DNA from: Qingrenia yutianensis
GTDB taxonomy: Bacteria > Bacillota > Clostridia > UMGS1810
Direction: 5' to 3'
Assembly: GCF_014385105.1 (NCBI RefSeq)
Contig: NZ_JACRTE010000004.1
Coordinates: 186,001 to 250,000, forward strand
DNA length: 64,000 bases
Shown here piece by piece: positions 44,469 through 52,644 of the stretch (its first letter is position 1; each line of letters begins with the position of its first letter). The position numbers were made by a program, and so were the translations under genes. The notes under the pieces were generated by a model. That model saw nothing but the letters and a program-made list of their open reading frames with translations. It was not told the DNA's origin and ran no database searches.

Positions 44469-45482
44469 CTACATAATGCGGTTTTCAAATGCCGCGAGCA
44501 TTTTAACCTTTTCCATAACGTGGTCGAACTGTACGGGCGTGAGTGACTGGTCGCCGTCGCAGAGCGCTTTGGGGGGATTGTTGTGCACTTCAATCATAAG
44601 ACCGTCCGCGCCGACCGAAACCGCCGCTTTCGAGAGAGGCTCAACAAGGTTTGCAATTCCTGCCGCGTGGCTGGGGTCAACTATAACGGGAAGGTGAGAT
44701 TTTTCTTTAAGGAGCGGAACTGCCGAAATGTCAAGGGTGTTTCTCGTTGCCGTTTCAAACGTTCTGATACCGCGCTCGCAGAGGATAACGTTTGAATTTC
44801 CGCCTGCCATAATGTATTCCGCGCTCATCAAAAGCTCGTCCATTGTGTTTGCAAGACCGCGTTTCAAAAGGATAGGCTTATCGCATTTTCCAAGCTCTTT
44901 CAAAAGCTCAAAGTTCTGCATATTTCGTGCGCCCACCTGGATAACGTCAACGTCGGCGAAAAGGTCAATGTGCGTAAGGCTCATAATTTCGGTAACAATG
45001 GGAAGTCCCGTTTCCTTTTTCGCCTCAAGAAGAAGTCTTATGCCCTCGTCGTGAAGTCCCTGGAAAGAGTAGGGGGAGGTTCTGGGCTTGAACGCACCGC
45101 CGCGCAGGAGCTTTGCACCGCTCTTTTTAACGGCTTTTGCAATGCAAATCATCTGTTCTTCGCTCTCAACCGAGCAGGGGCCTGCGATTACCGAGAAATT
45201 TTGACCGCCGATTTTTGCGCCGTCAACGTCCACAACGGTGTCGTCGGGGTGGAATTTTCTGTTAACCGCCTTGTACGGCTCGGAAACTCTTTTTACCGTT
45301 TCGATAATGTCGGAGGACGCCATAACGGAGTTGATGTCGAGATGTGATGTATCGCCGATAAGTCCAATGATATCGACAAATTTTCCCTCACTGTAATGTA
45401 TTCCTATATTCCGCGATTTGAGCGAATCGAGTAAATCTTTAATTTTTTCCTTGTCGGAGTTGGGTTTTAAAATAATAATCAT
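44469..45482 (-). CDS. aroF: 3-deoxy-7-phosphoheptulonate synthase (DAHP synthase)
   Basis: First enzyme of the shikimate pathway, condensing PEP and erythrose-4-phosphate. 337 residues of the class with an N-terminal ferredoxin-like (ACT-like) regulatory domain (about 1-70) followed by the barrel: FSVIAGPCSVESEEQ, LLRGGAFKPRTSPYSFQG, ILLKRGLANT, DPSHAAG. Start ATG 45482 behind AAGAAAGGTG. A terminator and a Phe/Tyr-rich leader peptide precede it, so control by aromatic amino acid supply is likely. The split transketolase at 4.4 kb can supply erythrose-4-phosphate. Confidence 0.96.
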   Translation of the reverse strand: MIIILKPNSDKEKIKDLLDSLKSRNIGIHYSEGKFVDIIGLIGDTSHLDINSVMASSDIIETVKRVSEPYKAVNRKFHPDDTVVDVDGAKIGGQNFSVIAGPCSVESEEQMICIAKAVKKSGAKLLRGGAFKPRTSPYSFQGLHDEGIRLLLEAKKETGLPIVTEIMSLTHIDLFADVDVIQVGARNMQNFELLKELGKCDKPILLKRGLANTMDELLMSAEYIMAGGNSNVILCERGIRTFETATRNTLDISAVPLLKEKSHLPVIVDPSHAAGIANLVEPLSKAAVSVGADGLMIEVHNNPPKALCDGDQSLTPVQFDHVMEKVKMLAAFENRIM

Positions 45483-45532
45483 TTTGTTTCACCTTTCTTT
45501 TTTGAATTTGTTCGATGTTTCTTTTTAACATA

Positions 45533-45575
45533 TAAAAAAACCGATAAGCTTTTACTTTTGCAGTAAACTTATCGG
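45533..45575 (-). terminator. Attenuator terminator of aroF-tyrA
   Basis: Minus strand CCGATAAG (45575-45568) pairs with CTTATCGG (45548-45541), with an inner TTTAC/GTAAA stem, followed by TTTTTTT. It stands between the leader peptide and aroF. Confidence 0.92.
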
Positions 45576-45621
45576 TTTTATATACTCAATTATTTTAATT
45601 TGACAGTATCAACGATAATTT

Positions 45622-45705
45622 TCACAGCAAAAGTAACCTTGGACGAAAATAAAATCCAAAGTAAAAGTAGAAATAATATTTAACTGCTGCGAATATATTT
45701 CTCAT
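45622..45705 (-). CDS. Phe/Tyr-rich leader peptide of the aroF-tyrA attenuator
   Basis: A 27-codon frame with ATG at 45705, AAAGGA 9 bases upstream and a TGA at 45624-45622. It starts MRNIFAAV, continues KYYFYFYFGFYF (residues 9-20) and ends RPRLLLL: 6 Phe and 5 Tyr among 27. The four final Leu codons contain TTACTTTTGC, complementary to GCAAAAGTAA in the terminator loop (45561-45552); TTATCG just after the stop (45618-45613) can pair with CGATAA of the terminator 5' arm. A ribosome stalled at Tyr/Phe codons would leave this antiterminator free; one reaching the stop would cover it. Leader-peptide control is inferred from these features. Confidence 0.82.
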   Translation of the reverse strand: MRNIFAAVKYYFYFYFGFYFRPRLLLL

Positions 45706-45728
45706 CGTTGTATGTCCTTTCTTTAAGA

Positions 45729-46457
45729 TTATTTGAGATACATATTTTTAAGCTTTTCAAGCGTTTTCCGCTCCAGCCTTGAAATATACATCTGCGATAC
45801 ATTCCACCGTTTTGCAATTTCTTTTTGCGTAAGATTTCTGTAATATCTATGTATTATAAGCCTTTTTTCTTCGTTTGTCAAGAGTTTTATTGAAGATTTT
45901 ATAAAATCCTTGTTTTCGAGCAGTAAAAATTCGTTTTCGTCAAAGCCGACAATACTGCTTAAAAGGGGCGTTTCGCCGTTATATACGGGCGAATCGAGCG
46001 AGATAATATTTACAATATTTTCATACAGCATACAGTTGTCAATTTCGTTTTTTCCAAGCTTTAAAACGTCTGCAATTTCGTCGATTGTTGGAATATATCC
46101 GTCGTACTGCATACGTTTTAAGCGTATTCTGTTCGCCTTTTGAAACACCTCGTAAATTTTACGCGGAAGCTTTATAATCGTGCCCTTGTCGCGGAAATAA
46201 CGCTTTATTTCGCCGAGAATTGTGGGCGTCGCAAAGGTTTGAAATTCAACGCCGACGTTGGGGTCAAAGCGGTCGGCGGCGTTTATAAGCCCCACGCACG
46301 CAACCTGGAACAAATCGTCGTATTCAACGCCCTTGTTAAGATATTTTCTTGTAATTATCTTGGGAAGGTACATATATTTTTCAATAATTTTTTCGCGCGC
46401 GTCCTTGTTTTTGGTGCGAAAGTATTCGTCAAACAGCTCTTTTTCGTCTGCCGTCAT
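45729..46457 (-). CDS. RNA polymerase sigma factor of the SigB/SigF/SigG type
   Basis: Alternative sigma-70 family factor, 242 residues with regions 2, 3 and 4. Region 2 reads YDDLFQVACVGLINAADRFDP then FATPTILGEIKRYFRDKG; region 3 follows (PTIDEIADVLKLG); region 4 is LTQKEIAKRWNVSQMYISRLER. This pattern is that of the stress/sporulation group SigB-SigF-SigG. No anti-sigma (RsbW/SpoIIAB) or anti-anti-sigma gene is adjacent, so its identity within the group is open. Start behind GGGAGGGTAAAT. Its stop is 23 bases before the aroF leader peptide, so it could be cotranscribed into the attenuator. Confidence 0.87.
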   Translation of the reverse strand: MTADEKELFDEYFRTKNKDAREKIIEKYMYLPKIITRKYLNKGVEYDDLFQVACVGLINAADRFDPNVGVEFQTFATPTILGEIKRYFRDKGTIIKLPRKIYEVFQKANRIRLKRMQYDGYIPTIDEIADVLKLGKNEIDNCMLYENIVNIISLDSPVYNGETPLLSSIVGFDENEFLLLENKDFIKSSIKLLTNEEKRLIIHRYYRNLTQKEIAKRWNVSQMYISRLERKTLEKLKNMYLK

Positions 46458-46525
46458 ATTTACCCTCCCTTTTTTGTATTATTATCAACTATAATAACAC
46501 AATTTTGAAAAATATGCAACATATG

Positions 46526-46565
46526 AAAATACACAAAACTTTCTTGTAAAAGCTTTGTGTATTTT
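46526..46565 (-). terminator. Terminator of the DUF4367/ECF sigma operon
   Basis: AAAATACACAAA (46526-46537) and TTTGTGTATTTT (46554-46565) form a 12-pair stem after the stop of the minus-strand gene at 46571; the T residues are part of the stem. Confidence 0.65.
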
Positions 46566-46570
46566 ATCAG

Positions 46571-47506
46571 TTATATACTGCCGATTATTTTTATAATTTC
46601 ATCTTTCACAAGCCCGTCGGGAGAATAAACAGAATATGCCGACGCGCCGTTTTTGAACACCGCAATGTTTATTTTTTCGCCGCTGCCTTTCAAAACCGCC
46701 GTAATGCCGTTTATATCGGTATTTTCAACGCGCTCGTATGTTTCGTAAACACCGCTGATGTCGTCGCTTTCGCTTTTTTCTGTGCGGAAAACTATTTCAC
46801 TTTCGCTGTTTGAATATGTGATGTCGGCGCGCGTGCCGAAAATAAGCGAAATGCTGTCAAGTTTGTATCCGCTCGGAAGATACGACGGCGTATTTACCGC
46901 ATAACCAAGCTTTTTTTCAAGCGTCTGAATATCGGAAATCTCCTCATACGGATTTCCGCCGAGAGTCGGGGGATCGTATTCGTCATTCGGATTTTGTTCA
47001 TTTTCACCGTTCGGATTTTGTTCGCCCTCACCTCCCGGCAACTGCAAAAAAGGCGGATTTTCGCCTGTCGGTCCGTCGGCCGGCGCGGAAATTTCCGTGT
47101 TGCCCTTAATGTCGCTTTGTGTCGGCAAGTTTTCCTCCGGTGTTGTTAAATCCGTCCTACCCGAAGGCTTTGGCACGTCGGACGGAGTGTTTTTTTCGTC
47201 GGACGGCTTGTTTTCGTCCTTTCCGGTCGGATTTTCGCTCGGTTTGTAAATTTCGGTCTGCGGTGTGCTCGGTTTTTGCAAAGGATTTATCGGAAAATAA
47301 TTTTTCATCACCGAAAAACCGCCCAAAAGAAGTGCAAAACACGCCGCCGCGCCTGCAAATGTGCGAAGATAAAATATTTTTGTGTCGGAATTTTTGAATT
47401 TTTGTTTTTTGTCCGCCGAAACCATATCGGAGATGATTTTTTCTTTCAGAGAGTCTGACAAAACGATTTTGTCCATTGCTTTTTTGTATTGTTTACTCAA
47501 AATCAT
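46571..47506 (-). CDS. Membrane-anchored DUF4367 protein, probable anti-sigma factor
   Basis: 311 residues in three parts: a cytoplasmic N-terminal stretch (1-45), one transmembrane helix (about 48-65), a long Pro/Glu/Asn-rich extracellular linker (about 75-185, with a repeated QNPN motif), and a C-terminal DUF4367 domain (YLPSGYKLDSISLIFG, then SEIVFRTEKSESDDISGVYETYE). It overlaps the end of the ECF sigma gene by 14 bases, the usual place for an anti-sigma factor, but no clear zinc-finger anti-sigma motif is visible. Start behind AAGGAGG. The same DUF4367 domain ends the secreted protein at 48017-48939. Confidence 0.75.
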   Translation of the reverse strand: MILSKQYKKAMDKIVLSDSLKEKIISDMVSADKKQKFKNSDTKIFYLRTFAGAAACFALLLGGFSVMKNYFPINPLQKPSTPQTEIYKPSENPTGKDENKPSDEKNTPSDVPKPSGRTDLTTPEENLPTQSDIKGNTEISAPADGPTGENPPFLQLPGGEGEQNPNGENEQNPNDEYDPPTLGGNPYEEISDIQTLEKKLGYAVNTPSYLPSGYKLDSISLIFGTRADITYSNSESEIVFRTEKSESDDISGVYETYERVENTDINGITAVLKGSGEKINIAVFKNGASAYSVYSPDGLVKDEIIKIIGSI

Positions 47507-47717
47507 AATCCTCCTTCAGCATTTCTTTTAATTTTTTGCGCGCACGCATAAGATACGTCCGCACCGCGGTGTCGGTTTTGCCCGTGATATGCGCTATTTC
47601 GGCGCTCTTATATCCCTCGTAGTAATACATATAAACTGCAATTCTTTCCTTTTCGGGGAGCGACATTACCGCCTTTAACACCTCGGAATTTGTGTCGTAT
47701 TCGTCGTAAAACGGCAT
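47493..47717 (-). CDS. ECF sigma factor, C-terminal part (region 4)
   Basis: Second half of an ECF sigma factor: region 4 reads VMSLPEKERIAVYMYYYEGYKSAEIAHITGK cut by a helix-turn-helix, then TAVRTYLMRARKKLKEML. It is in the same frame as the N-terminal half, 12 sense codons (starting QRSKRSID) after a single TGA. The ATG at 47717 has no clear ribosome binding site, so independent translation is doubtful. Together the halves make 161 codons, the normal length of a small ECF sigma factor. Either the gene is a recent nonsense mutant, or it is read through. Confidence 0.7.
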   Translation of the reverse strand: MPFYDEYDTNSEVLKAVMSLPEKERIAVYMYYYEGYKSAEIAHITGKTDTAVRTYLMRARKKLKEMLKEDYDFE

Positions 47718-47753
47718 TTCGCAAATGGTGTCAATCGAGCGTTTGCTGCGCTG

Positions 47754-47978
47754 TCAAAACGATTTTAATTTGTTTTTGCAAACGTTTACGGCGGAGCGGA
47801 TAAGCCAATTTCGGCAGTGATTTTCGTCGGTCCACTGCGGTGATTTTTCAATTACGCGCATAAAAATCTCCTGCACTGCGTCCTCTGCGTCCGCCCTGCT
47901 TTTTAAATATGTATATGAAATTTTCAAAAGCATATCGCCGTATTTTTCAACCAGCCTTGTTATCTGCGCCGTTTCCAA
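47754..47978 (-). CDS. ECF sigma factor, N-terminal part (region 2), ends at in-frame TGA
   Basis: First half of the ECF sigma factor: region 2 with YGDMLLKISYTYLKSRADAEDAVQEIFM and the -10 recognition segment HCRNWLIRSAVNVCKNKLKSF. It starts with TTG 47978 behind GGGAGTGAT. It stops at a TGA (47756-47754) after KLKSF, exactly where related ECF factors commonly have Trp (SFW), so a TGG to TGA change is the simplest explanation. The base after the stop is C, a leaky context. TGA is used as an ordinary stop elsewhere (lgt, mutL, nusG neighbours), so code reassignment is excluded. Confidence 0.75.
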   Translation of the reverse strand: METAQITRLVEKYGDMLLKISYTYLKSRADAEDAVQEIFMRVIEKSPQWTDENHCRNWLIRSAVNVCKNKLKSF

Positions 47979-48016
47979 AAGAATATCACTCCCGTGAAAA
48001 ATTTTGCCGATAAATT

Positions 48017-48939
48017 TTATTTAACGCTTGCGATAATATCCGAAGCGTCTTTTTCCGAAATCACCGTGTCGGCATAAACCGAGAAAGTAAGACCGTCCTT
48101 TGTCCATACCGCGCCCGACGTTTCGACGTTTTCGCGGTATTTTGCGTCTGTTCCGTTTACGCTTACGGTTTTTGTGTTTTTATACACGTTGTAGTCACCG
48201 CTGATGTCATCACTGCCCTTTGCAGCGCGGAAAACTATCTCGTTTTTGCCGTTTTTATAAAAAATCTGAAGTGTTTCGCCTGCGATTGTGCCGACGTAAT
48301 CAATTTTGTATCCGTCGGGAACAAATGTCGGAACGGGTGCGTCAAACGAAAGAGTATTTTTAGCCTCGTCAACCGTTTTATATTCAACAAGCGGATTGGG
48401 AATTTGCACCGCGTTATTATCGTTTGCGCCTGCTTTTGTAAAGCTTGCGTACTGACCGACCGAGCTGAAATCGTATCCCATAAGCTCGAACATTTTCGCG
48501 GGGACATACGTTGTGTCATCAATAATCTTGGTGCAGTGCCGTAGGTTTGCGGTGCGGTCATTCCAACAGCGTCTTTAATTTTTGTAACGCCGAAATAGCT
48601 GTCAACGCCTATTTCGAGAACAACCTCCCATTCGTCGTTGTTTACCGAAACGGAATTGTCCGCCTCGTTCCAGTCAACCTTGTAACCCATTTTTTCGGCA
48701 ACCGCGCGGAGGGGAACAAGCGTGTTGTCATTTTCGGTATACATATACTGCGAAACGTTGAGTTTGCTCAAATCAACCGCGTTTCCGTCAACCGAAATCT
48801 GCGGAACGCCGACGATTGTTTCCTCCGCAGACGGTGCGGAACTTATCAGCACAGGCAGGTCTGTGTCTGCCGCAAATGCGGACGACGAACCGAATACCAT
48901 AGCCGCCAAAAGTACAGATGATACAAATTTCTTTTTCAT
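48017..48939 (-). pseudogene. Secreted stalk-domain/DUF4367 protein, frameshifted
   Basis: Signal peptide (MKKKFVSSVLLAAMVFGSSSAFA), a copper amine oxidase-type stalk domain (NTLVPLRAVAEKMGYKVDWNEADNSVSV) and a C-terminal DUF4367 domain, but in two frames. The first frame (48939-48235) leaves the family after QTYGTAP; the second resumes as KIIDDTTYVPAKMFELMGYDF and runs to 48017. One missing base in CCAAG (48527-48531) explains it: restoring AAA gives an intact protein of about 307 residues. It may be a real mutation, phase variation or an assembly error. It is upstream of the ECF sigma gene on the same strand. Confidence 0.78.
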
Positions 48940-49092
48940 AACGCATTTCTCCTTTTAAGTCATATTTGATTGGGATTTTTTGTTTGAGTTTTTTGTCTTT
49001 TTGAGGTCCTCACTTGTATAACAACTCAAAAGGGTGAAATGTTGCACTGTTTTTATAATTTTATCATAAATTTTTTTAAAAAGCAAAAATAT

Positions 49093-49121
49093 TTGACAAA
49101 ATTATGCTTTTGTGTTTTAAT
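49093..49121 (+). promoter_or_regulatory. Promoter of the ABC exporter gene
   Basis: TTGACA (49093-49098), 17-bp spacer, TTTAAT (49116-49121). Confidence 0.8.
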
Positions 49122-49155
49122 TTATATAAGAAAAAATTTTTGAGGTAAAACAAAA

Positions 49156-50919
49156 ATGGATGACAAAAAATATTCAACAAGCGAGCTTATAAGGCGGTTT
49201 CTGCCGTATTTTAAGCCGTACAGAAAAACGCTTTATTTCGACCTTTTCTGCGCATTTTTAACAACGGTGTGCGAAATCGTTCTTCCTATGATAATCCGAA
49301 AAATCACCAACACTGCGATTGAGGACGTCACGCTTCTTACCGTGCGAATGGTGCTGTCGCTGGCGCTTTTGTATTTTGTTTTGCGAATTATCGACACTTT
49401 TGCAAACTATTATATGTCGAACACGGGTCACGTTATGGGCGCGAAAATCGAAACGGATATGCGTTCGAGCGCGTATTCGCATTTGCAGAAGCTTTCGGAA
49501 ACGTATTTCAACAATACAAAAGTCGGTCAGATTATGGGGCGCATAACCAGCGACCTTTTCGACATCACCGAGTTTTCGCATCACTGTCCCGAAGAATTTT
49601 TCATCGCGGCGGTAAAAATCACCGTGTCGTTTATAATTTTGTCGCGCATAAATCTTGCGCTCACGGTTATGGTTTTTGCGTTCGTGCCGATTATGACTGT
49701 TGTGTGCCGTGCCATAAACAAAAAAATGCGCGCCGCGTTCAAAAGACAGAGGTATCTTATCGGCGAGCTTAACGCGAGCATTGAGGACACTCTCCTTGGT
49801 CAGCGCGTTGTAAAGGCGTTTGCAAACGAGGAAATGGAAATCGGTAAATTTGAGGTCGGCAACAAGGATTTTCTCAATATAAAAAAGCATTGCTACAATC
49901 TTATGGGACTTTTCAACACGTCAACAAGGGTGTTTGACGGGCTTATGTATCTCACGGTAATTCTCGGCGGAGGTCTGTTTTTGGTTTACCGCAAAATTCT
50001 GCCGGGCGATATGGTTGCGTATGTTATGTACGTTTCAACGCTCATTGCCACAATCCGCAGAATTATCGAGTTTGCCGAGCAGTTTCAGCGCGGTATGACG
50101 GGTATTGAAAGGTTTTTGGAAATTATGGACGCGGATATTGATATTTTCGACGAACCGGGCGCGAAAGACATTGTTTCGCCCAAGGGAAATATCGTGTTCG
50201 ACAACGTAAGCTTTGAATATCCCGACGACCACAACAAGGTGCTGAAAAACTTAAATCTTTCCATTAAATCGGGCGAAAAAATCGCAATCGTCGGACCGTC
50301 TGGCGGAGGAAAAACCACGCTTTGCAATCTTATTCCGCGTTTTTACGACGCGACAAGCGGAAAAATTACCATAGACGGCGAAGACATACGCAAAATAACG
50401 CTGAAATCGTTAAGGCAGAACATCGGCATCGTTCAGCAGGACGTTTACATTTTTTCGGGCACGATTTTTGAAAATATCGCCTACGGAAAGATAGGCGCGA
50501 CGCTTGATGAGGTGAAAGAAGCGGCGAAAAAAGCCGGCGCGGACGAGTTTATAAAAGAACTTAAAGACGGCTACAACACGTACGTCGGCGAGCGCGGTGT
50601 TAAGCTTTCGGGCGGTCAGAAGCAGAGGATAAGCATAGCGCGCGTGTTTTTGAAAAATCCGCCGATAATCATACTCGACGAGGCGACCAGCGCGCTGGAC
50701 AACGAGAGTGAATACGAGGTTGCAAAGTCGCTCGGTGCTCTTGCAAAGGGAAGAACGACGCTCACAATCGCGCACAGGCTGTCGAGCATAAAAAATTCCG
50801 ACAGAATTTTGGTGCTCACAAACGACGGCATTTCCGAGGAGGGCACGCACGACACACTTATGGCAAAAAAGGGAATTTATTACAATTTTTATATGCGCGC
50901 AAACGAGATAAAAGTGTGA
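49156..50919 (+). CDS. ABC transporter, fused permease and ATPase (exporter type)
   Basis: Half-transporter of the multidrug/lipid exporter class, 587 residues. Six transmembrane helices lie in residues 25-310 and the nucleotide-binding domain follows: Walker A GPSGGGKTT at about 380, Q-loop GIVQQDVYIFSG, signature LSGGQKQR, Walker B IIILDEATSALD, H-loop AHRLS. It probably works as a homodimer, since no partner half-transporter is adjacent. Substrate unknown; a lipid, peptide or drug is possible. Start behind TGAGGTAA. The flippase gene follows after 61 bases. Confidence 0.93.
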   Translation: MDDKKYSTSELIRRFLPYFKPYRKTLYFDLFCAFLTTVCEIVLPMIIRKITNTAIEDVTLLTVRMVLSLALLYFVLRIIDTFANYYMSNTGHVMGAKIETDMRSSAYSHLQKLSETYFNNTKVGQIMGRITSDLFDITEFSHHCPEEFFIAAVKITVSFIILSRINLALTVMVFAFVPIMTVVCRAINKKMRAAFKRQRYLIGELNASIEDTLLGQRVVKAFANEEMEIGKFEVGNKDFLNIKKHCYNLMGLFNTSTRVFDGLMYLTVILGGGLFLVYRKILPGDMVAYVMYVSTLIATIRRIIEFAEQFQRGMTGIERFLEIMDADIDIFDEPGAKDIVSPKGNIVFDNVSFEYPDDHNKVLKNLNLSIKSGEKIAIVGPSGGGKTTLCNLIPRFYDATSGKITIDGEDIRKITLKSLRQNIGIVQQDVYIFSGTIFENIAYGKIGATLDEVKEAAKKAGADEFIKELKDGYNTYVGERGVKLSGGQKQRISIARVFLKNPPIIILDEATSALDNESEYEVAKSLGALAKGRTTLTIAHRLSSIKNSDRILVLTNDGISEEGTHDTLMAKKGIYYNFYMRANEIKV

Positions 50920-50980
50920 TGACATTATTCCTCCGAAGTTTTCATATATTTTTATATAAGAAAATTTCGGGGGATTTTTT

Positions 50981-52492
50981 GTGACAAAAAAGCGTTTTTT
51001 GCTGAATACATTGCTTATTTCGGGTACGTCCGCGCTCCTTAAATGCGCAGGACTTTTTTTCAGAGTTTACCTTTCAAACACAATCGGCGCGGAGGGAATG
51101 GGGCTTTATCAGCTCATTTTTTCGCTCTACGTTTTTCTCATTTCGCTAACAAGCGCAGGGGTGAGCCTTGCCGTCACGCGCGTTGTGTCTGAGCAGAGAG
51201 GCGCGGACGCATTGGGCGCAAAACGTCAGGTGACGTCGTGCGCGCTGATGTACGTTTTCTGCACATTTTTAGTAATTCTTACGGTTATGAGCCTTTTTGC
51301 GGAGGAAATCTGCACGCATTTTTTAAACGACGCGCGGTGCACCGAAAGTATAAGAATACTTACCTACAGCCTTTTATTTATCGGATTTTCCGCGGTTTTT
51401 AAAGGATATTTCACCGCCGAGGGCAAGGCGTATCACATTTCAAATTCGCAGATTTTAGAGGATTTTGTAAAAATTTTCACGGTGGTTTTTGTGTTCACAA
51501 AATTCGGCGTGTACGACATAACATTTGCGTGCCGTGTGATTATGCGTTCCATTGTGCTTGCGGAAATGTGTTCGTGCCTGTTTTTGTTTTTGTTCTATAA
51601 AAGAAATGTGCGAAACGTCAGAAAAACGCATAAACCGCACGTTTCACGGCGGTTTCTCGCCACGGTTTCCGCAGTGTCGCTGGGCGGAATTATAACGTCG
51701 TTTTTGCACACCGCAGAAAATGTGCTGATACCGTCGGGGCTTTTAAAATACGGAAATTCCGCAAAAAACGCGCTGTCGCTGTACGGTATGCTCCGCGGTA
51801 TGGCAATGCCGGTTTTGCTTTTCCCGTCGTCGGTAATCGGCGCGTTTTCAATGCTTCTCGTCCCCGAAATCACGCGCGCCGACGCGTGCGGTGAGAAAAA
51901 GAAAATCAACTACACAATCTACCGCGTTTTTCAGTTTACGTTTGTTTGCGCAATTTTCATTTCGGGCGTTTTTATCGCGTATTCCGACGAAATTTCGCTT
52001 TTGATTTATAAAAACGCAGAGGTTGGGAAAATTATAAAAATTCTCGCGCCGTATTTGCCGTTTATGTATGCCGATGGAGTGATTTTTGCCTTGCTTGCAG
52101 GGCTTGATATGCAAAAACAGGCTCTTGCAATCACCGCCGCCGATTCGCTTATGCGTGTGATAATGATATATTTTCTCGTGCCTAAATTCGGATTTTCGGG
52201 AATTGTCGCAACGCTCTATGCGAGCAATCTCTCGACGCCGATTTTCGGAAGTTTTGCGCTTTTTAAGCGTACGGGCGCACGGGTGAGTGTTTTTAAATTC
52301 GTGCTTTTGCCGAGCCTCGCGGTGATGTGTTCCACCGCGCTTGCAGGCGTACTTTCGGGCGCAAATCTTATGATAGGAATTTTCCTTTCAGGTGTGCTGT
52401 ATCTCGTTTTTGTGCGCGCGTCAAACGTTTTGTCGCACGAGGATATGATGTGGCTGATGAGCAGTGTTAAGCTTAATAAAAAGAAAAAATAA
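50981..52492 (+). CDS. Lipid/polysaccharide flippase of the SpoVB/MurJ-like MVF family
   Basis: Polytopic protein of the MOP superfamily, 503 residues and about 14 helices, with the N-terminal pattern LISGTSALLKCAGLFFRVYLSNTIGAEGMGLYQL shared by SpoVB and related oligosaccharide-lipid flippases (quoted here only as the opening of the family block). It would flip lipid-linked cell wall or spore cortex precursors. Start GTG 50981 follows GGGGGA by 6 bases. Which paralogue it is (SpoVB, YtgP-like or other) cannot be decided here. Confidence 0.85.
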   Translation: MTKKRFLLNTLLISGTSALLKCAGLFFRVYLSNTIGAEGMGLYQLIFSLYVFLISLTSAGVSLAVTRVVSEQRGADALGAKRQVTSCALMYVFCTFLVILTVMSLFAEEICTHFLNDARCTESIRILTYSLLFIGFSAVFKGYFTAEGKAYHISNSQILEDFVKIFTVVFVFTKFGVYDITFACRVIMRSIVLAEMCSCLFLFLFYKRNVRNVRKTHKPHVSRRFLATVSAVSLGGIITSFLHTAENVLIPSGLLKYGNSAKNALSLYGMLRGMAMPVLLFPSSVIGAFSMLLVPEITRADACGEKKKINYTIYRVFQFTFVCAIFISGVFIAYSDEISLLIYKNAEVGKIIKILAPYLPFMYADGVIFALLAGLDMQKQALAITAADSLMRVIMIYFLVPKFGFSGIVATLYASNLSTPIFGSFALFKRTGARVSVFKFVLLPSLAVMCSTALAGVLSGANLMIGIFLSGVLYLVFVRASNVLSHEDMMWLMSSVKLNKKKK

Positions 52493-52644
52493 AACTCATT
52501 TATGTAACACAGTCCGGCAGTGAGCCGTGAATGAATGCGCTTGCAAGCAAATAGCCGACGTGAACGTGACTTTTTGCGGAAGAGGAGGATTTGCTCCGAT
52601 GTGAAACTTACACCTAATTTTAATACAATGATTTCAAACGGTGC
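52493..52644. other. Intergenic stretch with several short inverted repeats
   Basis: No convincing gene. Short self-complementary pieces occur: CGGC/GCCG (52512-52524 region), GCTTGCAAGC, and GGAG/CTCC around 52585. It may be a structured RNA or the relic of an inserted element at the edge of the restriction-modification island. A minus-strand frame (to 52668) crosses it, but lacks recognisable similarity. Confidence 0.3.

Noticed and set aside
47754..47756. TGA as selenocysteine codon in the ECF sigma factor
   Set aside because: No selenocysteine insertion hairpin was recognised after the TGA, and ECF sigma factors have no catalytic Cys at this position.
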